Origin: Sabellastarte sp. h YS-2021
Lineage: Eukaryota > Annelida > Polychaeta > Sabellida > Sabellidae
NCBI GenBank assembly: GCA_964017235.1
Contig: OZ024934.1
Coordinates: 87,386,706 to 87,450,705 of the forward strand
DNA length: 64,000 bases
Direction of reading: 5' to 3'
Shown: positions 1 through 12,158 of the stretch, one piece after another
Layout: every line of letters starts with the position of its first letter
How positions within the stretch are numbered: position 1 is the stretch's first letter
The notes under the pieces: model-generated
The model's input: the letters and a program-made list of their open reading frames with translations, nothing else
What the model was told of the DNA's origin: nothing
Databases searched by the model: none
Translations under genes and position numbers: made by a program

Positions 1-784
1 GACCGAGCCGGTCTCTTGGTCCAGCAGGATTTTTATTTTGAGACAGGACTTGCCACCTCTCCTAAGTGGGCTTGACTAGACTGTGAGATAGGATGAAATG
101 ATATCCTACAAAGTTGAACACTTGTTGGGGAATTAGTTCCAACTTGTTATGTTTACTACCCACCCAGATCGCAGCACAGGACCAAGAGGGTCTGGTACAT
201 TGTAAGCAAGTTTCCTGACACAGGGCTCTGAGCAACCAGTCCAATCAAGGTACTGGTGGATTCTTATACCCCTGGCTTGGGACAGGAGTTTCACTTTCTT
301 CACCACCTTTATGAACTCCACAGGAGCTGTCACTAAGCCAAAGGAAATGGCTGTGAACTGGTAGGTCCGACTTTTTACATGAAACTTCATATATTTCCTT
401 GACCTTGGGACTTATTGGGATGTGAAAGTAAGCACTGCTGAACTCAAGGGAGGTAACATACTCTCCTTACTGAAGGGAGAGTCTTATGGTTTCTGGAGTT
501 TCCATCTTGAAAGTTTCTATTTTCGGAAATTGGTTTAATTGGCCGAGATCTAAAATGGGCCTCCATGTGTTCCATGTAGAGTACCCTTCCTTTAAGATAG
601 AAATCACCCTTGGATTTGAACCTAGGGCATGCCAAACCTGCCCAAACTTTTGCAGATGGCCCCCTATGATTGAATTTTCTGCAACAGTTGACATTTTCTA
701 CATGGTGGGCAAAAAGACAAGGACTGACAAACACCTTTCACATGTTTATATTTTTCATATCTGAACTTACATCTTTCTTTTGCG
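1..784 (-). pseudogene. DIRS-type retrotransposon, decayed reverse-transcriptase fragment (copy 0)
   Basis: Reading the minus strand, 1-480 gives broken pieces of the same RT found in the complete copies: a KYLRFHV-like stretch (here MKFHVKSRTYQF), FGLVTAPVEF and GIRIHQYLD. The catalytic YLDD motif is destroyed, because one Asp is lost together with the frame near 240-250. The part at 530-784 matches the region upstream of the RT core in copy A (15180-15390), including the segment just after the gag stop. Similarity stops abruptly near 785, where unrelated DNA begins. The element continues off the left edge and its other end is probably the terminus at 3160-3495. Many frameshifts and stops show that it is old and inactive. 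Confidence 0.8.
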
Positions 785-1047
785 ACTATCCATGACGTTA
801 CAGCATCAGGGTTTCAGATTCGCGTCGGCCATCGGTCATTGACCGAATTTTGCAACAAAACCCCGATTTTAAATAGAATATTAGGACATATTGTCCGAGT
901 CGTATCCGTGGGCGATAATAGAAGATATGGACGTCTTTTTATTTACAAAATATGAAGTCACGTTACAACCCTAAAATCTCGCGAGATCTACGTGATTTTA
1001 AAGGTCTAGACGTCTTTTATGAAATCTCGTGACAAGCCACGTGATCT

Positions 1048-1880
1048 GCAAGGAAATCCCAGGGGAAATCTGTGTCCTCATATCTTCTCATGAATATTAA
1101 TGACTTGGGTGCTATGGCCGTGAGTTCTCGAGTTTAAATTATCGAAGTGGCTGGAGTACGGTAAATCACCGCACTCGAGAAGAAATTCTACAGTACGGCA
1201 GCAGTCATTTGCCGTATTCCAGCAAATTAACTAGAGTGCGGTTCAATCTGGTAACCATTTTACAAACAGAAGTCTTGGCAACCAGTCTACTTTTCATCTG
1301 CAAACGTGATTAATTTAATTAACCAATGAAATAATTTGTTACTGAAACCTCCACTGTTGAAGTTTTCCAGCAATATTTTACAAATAGAATATCAAATGCT
1401 AGTACTTGCACACACAGACTTAATGAAATATGAGGTTAAGACCGGTATTTCTAGCCATATTTTACAAATGGAGGTATATACACAGTAGCTAACCAATATC
1501 TATCTTTCGTCTGCAAACGTGATTAATTTAATTAACCAATGAAAACAATTGTTACTGAAACCGCACTGAAGACAAAGTTCTAGAGTGCGGCAATCCGTAC
1601 TGTAGCTTCTTTTCTAGGGAACGGTTTTACCGTACCGCAGCCACGCCCTTAAATTATTTGATTTTCGTCTATGCTTCCATTTTAAAAAATATTGCAAGGA
1701 AATCAAATGGAAAATCTGTGTCCTCATATCTTCTCATGAATATTAATGACTTGGCTGCTATGGCCACGAGTTCTCGAGTTTAAAGTAATTGATTTTCGTC
1801 TATGCTTCCATTTTATAGAATATTACAAGGAAATCCCAGAGAAAATCTGTGTCCTCATATCTTCTCATGAATATTAATTA
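1048..1880. repeat. Tandem repeat, ~131-bp unit, about 2.5 copies
   Basis: Segments containing CTGTGTCCTCATATCTTCTC recur at about 1070, 1709 and 1846. TTTTCGTCTATGCTTCCATT recurs at about 1663 and 1794, giving a period of about 131 bp. The first unit is split by the MITE at 1143-1648. The last unit stops near 1880. Confidence 0.75.
1143..1648. mobile_element. Mutator-like MITE with 9-bp target duplication
   Basis: The 506-bp segment is bounded by the 9-bp direct repeat TTAAATTAT at 1134-1142 and 1649-1657. Its ends are imperfect inverted repeats: both read TGGCTG, two variable bases, then GTACGGTAAA, followed inward by AGAA and CTACAGTACGG on each side. A 9-bp duplication is the hallmark of Mutator-like transposons. 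The neighbouring tandem unit near 1778-1795 shows a related unoccupied junction. No transposase is encoded. Confidence 0.6.
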
Positions 1881-2350
1881 TGGTCATCTGGTATTTTCGT
1901 GCAATTGTAGATTTTGTTTTCTGTAGGGTTCCACATAAATTTTACTGTAATATTCTGAATTTTTGCTTTGATTAATATTTCTCTTTATTAATAATTGCAC
2001 TGAAAAAAAATCAGATTGAAAGTTTATTTGCTAGCTGTAATGTTTACTGCCAGTGGACATTTTAATAGCATGGATCACCGATTCACCATACTTAGGTTCT
2101 GTGGCCGTGAGTTCTCGTTTTAGTAATACATGATCATTGAACATCATAAAGATTTTTTGACATTTTAACTAAAATGAGATTTTTATTATGATTCAGTAAA
2201 TTTTACTTTATATCCCATTCATATAGGGTCATTGACTTTAATGACTTAATTTTAGCAACCTGTAGAATGAAAATTTGATTGACAAGAATTCTGTCCTAAA
2301 TTCTCCGAAAATGTCCTAAACGTTTTCCTAGTCTTAGGACAGAATGTCCG

Positions 2351-3159
2351 ACCGGACTTTTCATGTAGCAGAATCACTGAGCATGTGCATGATTTACAAC
2401 ATTGGAGTTTACAATCCTAAATATAACTGAACTAGATCCATTGGTTTCACACTTAACTGGTCTTTGTGATCTAGGCAACAATAATTGTCATTTATAGCAT
2501 TGAATGTCACACAACCACAGCCCCTTCCCCTTCCTGAAACTTGTCTCCAAGGCTGCTGGGGTTTAGAGACCATATAAGAGGAGTGTTTCCCATTTTTCTT
2601 ATCATAGGGCTTGTACCTTAAGTGGTTTTCTCAGCAGAGTGCTGGAAGGCACCCGGACCAGGTTATTGAGCACCTGCAGATGACACATGTTTTAGGATGT
2701 CTTGTTCTGCAACACCATCTGGGAACAGAGGAGCGTTCCCCAACTGGTTCCATGTATTTGGCTTCAATCCTGGTCTGATCCAAATAGGAATCTCACCTCA
2801 AGAGAATGAAGTTACCCAACTGTACAAAAAGACTGCCAGCTAAGAATTGCAAACTGTCCAAACAGCAACAGAAACACTTTGATAGAAGGCAGATAAATCC
2901 TTTAAGTCTTTCAAAGCATCAATGACTTTCTTTGGGGCTCTGCCATAACAATAGTATCTTGAAGGAAGGTGATACCGTCTGTCATCCTTCCCTATATTTC
3001 ACTCGTACACCGACTGAAATCAGCAGTGTGAATAATAACACTAGTTCCTTCACGTGTACATTTTTCCCCAGCGCATAAGGTTTCTTGTAGCAACAGGATG
3101 GGAAGCCGGACCAGACTTCACAATATGGGAGAGTGGAACATTCAACTGACGTTCCTCAT
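2351..3159. other. Unassigned stretch between two DIRS relic pieces
   Basis: Low-to-moderate GC sequence with no long open frame and no recognisable motif. It could be decayed element sequence or DNA inserted in copy 0; I cannot tell which. Confidence 0.3.
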
Positions 3160-3495
3160 CACTCCAGCTAAAGACTGACTTGCCCGATCTGTGGGGTCCA
3201 TCTTACCAAGTTATATAGTGTAGGTACCATTTTGAGTACATCTGGAGGCATCTTGACAGAAACTTTTCCCGACTTGCTGGGATGTTTCCCTTTCCAGGGA
3301 TTCTTTAACCTGTCACCATCGCACCAAACAAAAAGAAGAAGTATGTTGCTCCATCTAGCGTGAGTTGGGGGTGACTTGGCCACCTGGAGAGCGAACAGGA
3401 CACTAACGGTCCCTGTCAGAGCCCAACTTATCAGGTTTTTTTCTAATGTTTGGCAAATGCATTTGTCCACTAGGTAAGATGTATTAACATAATGT
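3160..3495 (-). mobile_element. DIRS terminal relic (right inverted repeat plus a gag shred, copy 0)
   Basis: On the minus strand a short stretch reads SGKVSVKMPP, resembling the GKVSV-x-x-PPED segment of Gag in copy A. It is followed outward (3330-3495) by the terminal-repeat layout of the family: a decayed TTTGGC end, a purine-rich stretch, the text around CATTTGTCCACTAGGTAAG, and the terminal ATGTATTAAC segment. The terminal subfamily is that of the deleted copy at 32706 (TTACCTAGTGGACAGATGCA), read in reverse. The interior is heavily mutated. Confidence 0.7.
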
Positions 3496-6070
3496 CATTT
3501 TGGTTTCACGAGCTTCACTTCCTCTCAATGGCCTAATCTGACTGGGGGTGTACTAAGATGCATGTTTCTTTCAAAATGGTTTTGCATTGGCAGCCTCCTG
3601 ATCAACACATTTTTGACACTAAGCTATTATCCCAAGAATTGTTCAGATTTTCTTTTAAGAGATTCATACAGATTTAAAATTTTTGCCAGGAATTAATCCT
3701 CACTTTTAATGCAAGTTTATTGGTGAAAGTACGTAAAATTAATACAAATTGAAAACGTCCACTTATTCAGTATATTACATTCCAGGACAATATTTTGGGG
3801 GGAACAATAGTGTATGATACAGAACTAGTACAGAAACGTTAAGTAGATCCCAAAAGGATGGCAAAGAAATCAAATATACACAACTGGATAGAAAGAATTT
3901 GAGGCCATTGTACCCAAATTAGCTCTAAATCCTAAGCATTAAACTAAAGAAACAACAGAAAACTAGTAAAAACTACGTACAAATAACAAAAATAAATCTT
4001 CTACAAAAAAGAAAAACACTTGCTATTTGATTGAGTTACATCTTCACATGTTATAGCATTTCTTCTTAACAACATAAGGACATATACGGATTAGGGTTAT
4101 ACATGTATATATAGGTAAAATATACAAAACAATTTAATACATATTTAATATATATATATATATATATATATAGAAAGAGGGCGAGATGGTTAGATATTAT
4201 ATATTTATATATATATGGATATATATATATATATTCATATATACAATCACAATTCCAAACACAAATTTACACTTTACATTACACTGAAAAATAAAAGAAA
4301 AAGAACTATACAAAAAAAACAGTACATGTAAAAATAATACACAGTATAATGATACATGTCACACTTATATACAGCAGAACTGTGTTTAGTGGAATTTCCA
4401 GTGACCAGAAAACCCTAATACTCCAGAAAATGGAGTAAATTTCAGTTTAGGAATAAATACCAAGCAGGAATGCATTGCTATGCTACAAACACACTGGTAG
4501 AAATCAGATAATGAATGAGCACTGATATCAATGTAAGACGGTGAGGTATTTATTGCTTTTATAAAAACCAGTTTCATGTAATTTTACTTTCATATTTTGG
4601 ATATAAACTAGTCACACTGGGTGTCACCATTTTGGCTGTTCCATCAAGTGAACTGCAAAAACTATTTCTACAAGACTGGTAACTGAAAGTTTTTGCGCTC
4701 AGAGTTTTGCAGACCATATATCTGGTCTCTTCCAGCTATCGGTCAATTTTGAGGCATTCACTACTTGTAATACTGTGCCTTTGCCGCTCTACATTTTCAA
4801 GGCCACAATATGCGTAGTGTAGGGTTTTTGGTGGTCTGCACACTACCGGTCTATATAATAGGAAATAGACCTGGTATGCTTGGAATTAGACTTAACACAG
4901 CCCTACATAGAAGGGAGTTTGATCATAATTAAATACACCCAAACTTGTAAAAAACAAAAAAAAATATGACAAAAAGTCACTATCAACAAAAGAGACACCT
5001 TTATAACCAACAATAATTTCACTCTTTTGAAAAATAAAGCAGATACAACACAGTTAAACAACATACCAGTAACGTCACACAAACTTTGTCCTCAAAATAA
5101 TGGACAGGTTCAGCAGGACACTTTTCATATCCATCATATGTATAAGCTTTATAACCACACTCGGTTTTGGGAATTCCCAAGCCAAGATAGGAGAAACACT
5201 TTTCTCTGCAATCCCTTTATTTTTCACCTTTAATACTGCCCCCCACAAAAAAACTAGAAACTTTTTATTCATGTCTGTCATTAACCAAAAATGGGTTCAT
5301 CAAGTTACTAGTTGGTCTTGTCAGAAAAACCAATAATCAATGGGTATAAAGTTTCAACACTGGTGAACAGTGTAAGCAACTTTCATTATAAAAAATACAC
5401 ATTTTTGGTCAAGTTTCTTTTCAAGTTTTCAATGAAATACTGACAAATATTACAAAACAGTAGATATTGGATGAACTACCATGTGGTTTTATTTTTGCAT
5501 GGCTTTGTCTTTAACTGTTGCATCCTGATGCAATATATCCACAGACAGTAATAATTTCGAGCAATACACAGAATGTTTCCCGAAAAATAGAACTTATTTT
5601 GTAATTGTACACTCTAAACAAGTCATTTTTCTACTTCCTTACAAGTGCTTGTAACAAGTCCTGACTTTAACACCATTAGGTAGTTTGTGTATGGCTTTAT
5701 ACTTCACACAAACAGACATCACTGACTTTCACCACATACATTATAACACTAACATAAACACACGAAGCTACTCACACCTCTGATAATCATACATAAATAA
5801 TTACAGCACAGAATCTGTGACTTTCCATGATTTCAAGAACTCATTTCTTGCCATTTAATACATTTTCACCATTTACAGTGATCAACATGAAGATTTTAAA
5901 TATGCTTGTGTAATGCATAACAAACTAAGGTAATCATCTACCGCATATGCTTTATTAAGCATGATAAAAATTTAACATTCTCTAAGATTCAAACTTCATC
6001 AGAATAACATTACTTCAGAATAACATTAAACAACTTGATACAGATTTGTAGTAACTGTCATTGCAAATTA
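3496..6070. other. AT-rich region 3' of the SHOC2 coding end; no gene seen
   Basis: No coding signal is recognised. It contains the TA microsatellite (4149-4172) and a second TA-rich block at 4195-4250. Part of it may be SHOC2 3' UTR or downstream flank, since it lies 3' of the stop codon at 7811, but I could not fix a polyadenylation site. Confidence 0.4.
4149..4172. repeat. (TA)n microsatellite
   Basis: An uninterrupted run of about 12 TA dinucleotides, followed by an imperfect TA-rich block near 4195-4250. Confidence 0.95.
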
Positions 6071-6074
6071 TAAA

Positions 6075-6420
6075 CTAGACCTAGCGCACTGGTGGACTGA
6101 TGCAAATTGTATCCACTGGAAAGACAACTCACTGAAGCTAGGGAGGAGTACATCATAAGATTCATAATCCATGATTTCCTGTAAGTTGGTTTCACATCCC
6201 AAACCTCTAGCAGCAATAATAAACAAGTTATAAGCACTTTTAAGTTTGGCTATCCTCATCTGACCTTGAAGGAGGGGCCCAAGGTCAAATCTGACCACAT
6301 GATAGGATTCCTAATCCATGATTTCCTATAGGTTGGTTTCACATTCCAACCCTCTAGGAGCAATAATAAGTGAGTTACACTTTGAAGTTTGGCTATCCTC
6401 ACCTGACCTTTTCAGAATTA
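6075..6420. repeat. Tandem repeat family R147, about two units
   Basis: Two diverged units, each containing ATGATTTCCT, GGTTGGTTTCACA-like text, CAATAATAA and a CCTTGAAGGAGGGGCCCAAGG-like core in the first. The lead-in GATGCAAATTGTATCCAC is shared with the larger array at 26980-27662, so both are copies of one dispersed element. Non-coding. Confidence 0.75.
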
Positions 6421-7810
6421 GGCTAATTTCAGTTGCAGAAAAGCTAACATCACAATGAAGATATCCTACAAATTTGGTGAAACTAGCTGGTCTAGTTTTC
6501 TACTGAAAGCGTTTACGTTGAATACGTTTACGTCTCTGTGCGCGGCGGCATAGTGAATGCTAAACCAAACTATCTATCGGATGCATCCAGTGGATAAAAT
6601 AAATATTGCAACTTTAAAAATACAAACATTACAACTCAGAGCAGACTATTAAACCAATAGTTAAACACACTCAGAAGTTCAGTACTTAGTAAAACTTGCC
6701 AATGATAAAGCTTTTACCAGAACTACAGATTGCTATCCTTACCCACTGAAACACATGGGTGTATTAATAGATTCCCAATGACACTATATTCATATACTTT
6801 TATCAAATATCTAAGGCTGAAACAATTAGCAAAATTTGCTAAGGTAGATTAGCAGGTAGTCGCTTGCGTTAACCACCAACCAACCAATTAACTATTTTAA
6901 GGTTTATCATGTTTGAGAAAATACCGAAAACATCACATGGACATGTGTTCTGGATGTAACAAGAAATATGGCCGCTCTCGAGTTCCTAGAAAAGTAAAAA
7001 CTTCACCCAAATTATGGGGTAATCAGCCAATAATGTCATATTTTTATATTTTAAGCACAAAATACAGATAAAAAGCTTTAATTTGATCCCTTTTAAGATA
7101 TAAACTCAAAATATTCATAGTTTCAATGATCACATAAAATCCACTATGTGGTGATATATATAAGAAAACTGTTAACCGATTTTGCAATAATGGCGTCGAG
7201 TAGTGCTATGGTAACCTAATAATTGGTTAGTACAATTAATTGTTTCAGCCTTACCAAATTTCACCTATTGGGAAAATAGAGTCGAGTACCTTATGTCACT
7301 TGTGAACCTTCACAGATTTGGTTCTATATATGACTAATTTCTACTTATACCATATTCAATACACCATTTATTTATGTTGGGACAACATAATTATATTCAC
7401 TTGTACGAAACTTTGACTTACAATAGGCTATACTCAAGCAGAGTCTGATCCTTACCACTTCTGATACAGAAGATTGTGTATTTGTCAAACTTTCAAAAAA
7501 CACAGGACTAGCTTTGGCTGAAAGAAGAAACAGGCTGAGTTTCCTGATGTTACAATCTCAAACCTTTGTTTAGACTTCACTATCTCAAAAGAGACAATGG
7601 GTTTAGTCTCCAGTTATAAATGCAAATATTATTCAACAACACAGGCAACAGAAAGCTTGAATTTGGGATAGGGGTTTTTGAACTAGAAAGATAGGATGGA
7701 GACAACGTACACTACAACATTATGTTTATGTAACCATAGGTGACACAGTTACTATGGTAACGACCCGTCTGTGATGCAAATGGGATTTTCCAGGAAAACG
7801 TCTACCTGGT
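6421..7810. other. Probable SHOC2 3' UTR or flank, no separate gene
   Basis: This lies immediately 3' (minus strand) of the SHOC2 stop codon at 7811. AT-rich and without a convincing open frame. It is a candidate 3' UTR by position only. Confidence 0.35.
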
Positions 7811-7846
7811 CTACATCTGGCAGTATGGGCCTTGTAGCTTCAAATA
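7811..7846 (-). CDS. SHOC2: SHOC2 terminal coding exon
   Basis: Translates to [11 protein letters not shown] followed by TAG, corresponding to the conserved SHOC2 tail FLKMQGPYRAM. The acceptor on the minus strand is TTTTGCAG just above 7846. The exon starts in phase 0, matching the codon-complete end of the preceding exon (VIQ). Only 12 codons long. Confidence 0.88.
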   Translation of the reverse strand, partial: YLKLQGPYCQM

Positions 7847-10800
7847 CTGCAAAAGGATCATAGCAAGAGGAAAGAATTGAAACAGGTTTCAAGTAGATAC
7901 AGAACATGTAGGCATATGCTGAGCTGATGGAAATACTGGTGTGTGGTATTTCAGTTTAAAAACAAGCAAAAAGTGGCCAACTGGTGGCATATTCCATGTA
8001 GCAATATGTACTGTATTTCATTGAAAATATAACATAGTTCTTTATAGAGAGAATCCATTCACTTAAACCGAGATTTACACCAGCATTATATTTCAGGTGT
8101 ACTTTATAGGATATTATAAATTCATGAAAAACATAACTTTGTGTGAACTTTATTTCCTAATTTGGATATTAATATAATCCTTGCAATTATGCAGTAGACT
8201 TGCTATTGGCTGAACTTTTACCGATATCCTACTAATGAGTACAGAACATATCTTTTATTTTATCAGGCTGTTACCTCAACAACGTCTTTATTTTCAAACA
8301 GGATAATATTCAGATAAATTTAATCTGCTGAAAGAGGGCAGCATGATATTTGCCTGTGTTACAAATCAAAAGTATGAACCAGATACTTTTATAACCAGTA
8401 AAAATTTATAATTTACCTGTAACACCAATGTGAGCTTCACATTTTTTATATGTATTCATTGATGGTTTATTATTTATCCAGTAAGACTTTGTATTACCTG
8501 TTATACCAACCACTATTTCAGCAGGGAAACTGACAATTTACTAAATTGTATATTAAAGAATATTCCACACACACTTATATAACCAGTGAAAGTCTATTAT
8601 TTACCCATTTACATGCAAGAATTATGACAACTTATGACAAGAGCAAGGGATTCTTACTACTTATTGGCATAAACTACAGGAGCCCACATGTCACTTATAT
8701 CACTGAATCTGCTTCGGTTACCTGTATAACCAGTAATTGTAGGACTAATAGGTACCCCTAACACTACTAGATGTATAAATCCTACCTTTGAAATCAGTAA
8801 TAGTATGTTATGTACCAGTATAACTATCAAATGTTTACAACTAACCTGTAAAACAAGCAACAGTATATTATGTACCTGTACAAATATTAAAAGTTTACCA
8901 CTTACATGTACAATAACTAGTGGTACATTATGTACCTGTACTGCCATTAAGTGTTTACTACTTACCTGTACAACAGTATATTGTGTACCTGGATACTATT
9001 AAATATTTACCACTTACCTGTATAACCAGTAATAATACTATATGTTAGGGATGGGTCGGTATCAAAAATGTGTACATCGGGAGGTCACCAATGCAAAACC
9101 GTACCGATTCCAGGACTCTGTGTTTTAGTACACCCCACTCAAACATGGACGTTTCCTCTTAACGACATCGCAATAAAAGTCCCCAATGCATAAAATATGA
9201 GAGAAACCTGTAAAATTTCTTGTTTGTTCCCAATATTTTAAGTTTTCCTTCTATTATATGCGTTGTCAAGCGATTTACTGGAAGTTATAAAGTGTCGTAT
9301 CCAAAACATGGCAGTTCGGCATAACATATCGTTAATTTGCTATAATAGTCTGCAAATGGACAAAAATATGGGGATAAAAGCTTATAATTTCTTCAGATTT
9401 TGGGTATGTTTCTAACATTTTAACTCTTCCTTCCATTATATATGTTGGCCAGAGAAGTGGCGGTTTTAAAATCTCATCACAGTATTTCAGTAAAATGCTC
9501 TCAATACCGAGCCTACCGACCCATCCCTACTATATGTACCAACACAACCAAAATATTATAACCAGTAAAAGTATATTCTCACTCACCTGTATCACCAGTG
9601 AGGGCCCGCCAGCCACTATTTCGGGTGGAATCTGACTGAGTGGGCAGTTCTCAATGCTCATGATCTGGAGGTTGGAGCAGAGGGCCAGCTCAAAGGGCAG
9701 ATTGTGCAGGTTCTGGTTATCATTGATGTACAGCGACTCCAAGTTCTCCAGAGAGCCTGTCCAATTGTAAGATACTTAGCATTAAAGCTTTCTCTACTTT
9801 TATAACAAGATAACTAGAAATAGGACGCCCTGTTGATAGTAGATGCGAATAGAAACAGGATAGCATAGAAGAACACACATTATCATGTGTAATGTCCACC
9901 CCATGAACCTTGCCCAAATTGTACAGTAGTCTTACAAGACCCTGTTTCATTTGTAAAATATATCAATGATGCTTAAATATTTATTAGTGTAGATGTAAAT
10001 TATTTCAGCTTCATGCCTTTTTGCATTGGTTGGGTTGAAAATTTTGATGAAATCACTCTATCTTGCACGGTTAAGAAGATAGAAGCAAATTCCTGTTTTT
10101 CTATTTTTGGCCAAAATTTGAAAATTCAAAATGGCCGCCATTTTTGGGAAAAGGAAATTTTTCTGAAAATTGCCAAGAGTACATTTCTTAGATACCCTAT
10201 GGGTCGAAAATTTCAACGAAATAACTCTATTTTGCACGGTTAAGGCCAGTTTGTGTTTTTCCATTTTGGGCAAAAATTCGAAAATTCAAAATGGCTGCCA
10301 TATGTGGGGAGGGGAAAATTTTTTGAAAATTGCAAAGAGTACATTTCTTAGATACCCCTCGGGTCGAAAATTTTGACGAAATCGCTCTATCTCGCACGGT
10401 TAAGGAGATAGAAGCAAATTTGTGTTTTGCCATTGTTGGTAAAAATTCGAAAATTCAAAATGGCTGCCATTTTTGGGGAGGGGAAAATTTTTTTGAAAAT
10501 TGCAGAGATTACATTCCTTAGATACCCTGTGGATCAAAAATTTCGACGAAATCACTCTATCTCGCATGGTTAAGGAGATAGAAGCAAATTTGTGTTTTGC
10601 CATTGTTGGCAAAAATTCAAAATGGCCGCCATTTTTGGGGAGGGGAAAATTTTCTGAAAATTGCAAAGATTACATTCCTTAGATACCCTGTGGGTTGAAA
10701 ATTTCGACGAAATCGCTCTATCTCGCATGGTTAAGGAGATAGAAGCAAATTTGTGTTTTGCCATTTTTGGCAAAAATTTGAAAATTCAAAATGGCCGCCA

Positions 10801-12127
10801 TTTTAGGGGAGGGGAAATTTTTTTAAAATTGCCAAGAATACAATGCTCAAATACCTGTGGGTCGAAAATTTCGACGAAATCGCTCTATCTCGCACGGTTA
10901 AGGAGATAGAAGCAAATTAGAGTTTTGCCGGCCGCCATTTTTGGGGAGGGGAAAATTTTTGGAAAATTGCAAAGATTGCATTCCTTAGATACCCTGTGGG
11001 TCAAATTTCGACGAAATCGCTCTATCTCTTACGGTTTCTGAGATATTAGCAAATTACTCAAAAGTAGTACTGAAAATACAGAATGAAGTACCTAAATGGC
11101 TATTACTCATGTACTGACAAAGCTATCAGTCCCAAATGCAATACCAAGCGAGCTATGGACATAACAATCTTGTATTCAAAATTGTAGTAAAATATCTTTA
11201 ATCATTTTGGCTTAAATGCACGGAAACCAATGGGTACTGAAAATAGCTGTACTTAAGTATTACTCAGTAAGCAAAAGAGGTACAACAGCCAAAAGCAATC
11301 CCAAGCAAGCTACTGACCCAATAAGCCTGCATACCAAATTTGGTGACAATAGCTCTAATACTTTTCCTTTAAATGAGCGGAAACCATGCGTGACGCCGGA
11401 CATCGGACGCCGGACATCGGACGGCGGAAAAAGCAAAAATAATATATCCACCCCCCAGGGGGGTGCACATAACTACTTTTTTAACCAGGCAACTGAAGAG
11501 AATTTACGAAATCATATGACTCATGGCTTTTATACACATTATCTCCAATAAAAGTTTTTGATGAGAGGCTTAAAATATCCTGACTGTATTTTTAGCCACA
11601 CTCTGTGATTGTTTTAAATAACTGAATAAATTTGCAAATTTTAATTAGTAAATTAAATTTTTATTAGTTAATACCTTACCTAACAGACGATAGCTATTGT
11701 CCGGCGCCAGCCGGTCCCGCCAAACGCCAGAAAAAGACGTCCTGAGTTTCACCTCCGGCCGGACCGGTACACTCCAATCCACTCGCCAGGTGGCCTAGTT
11801 CCTGCTTTATTCGCCAGAGGGACGTGACGTCATAGCATCTTTTTCGTCCCAACTTAGGTTAACTGAAGCTGAAAGCGGGGAAGGCCGGGTGGGAATCTCC
11901 CGTCTGTTAGGTAAGGTATTAACTAATAAAAATTTAATTTACTAATTAAAATTTGCAATTTCATTGCGTTAATACATCTTACCTAACAGACGATAGCTAG
12001 AATAACTACCCAGTGGAAGGAGGGCAGCTTCCTGAGGACTAGAAGGAACTCTAAAATTAGGCACGTAACCTCTGGCCCGGTTGATAAAGAAGCTCAAAAC
12101 TGTTCCTTAAGTTACCGAGCAGTGCCA

Positions 12128-12158
<31 letters not shown>

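Larger units (their letters stand above)
785..2350. other. Non-coding DNA interrupting DIRS copy 0, with direct repeats
   Basis: No open frame of note. The stretch holds a small tandem repeat (1048-1880) and a MITE (1143-1648), listed separately. A second pair of direct repeats, containing GATTAATTTAATTAACCAAT, occurs at about 1308 and 1521 inside the MITE. Near 2287-2345 an inverted pair (TTCTGTCCTA / TAGGACAGAA) could form a hairpin. I recognise no gene. Confidence 0.5.

Noticed and set aside
10013-10909. Several overlapping short frames with repeated text such as [10 protein letters not shown] and [14 protein letters not shown]
   Set aside because: They are translations of the ~160-bp tandem array on both strands, not proteins.
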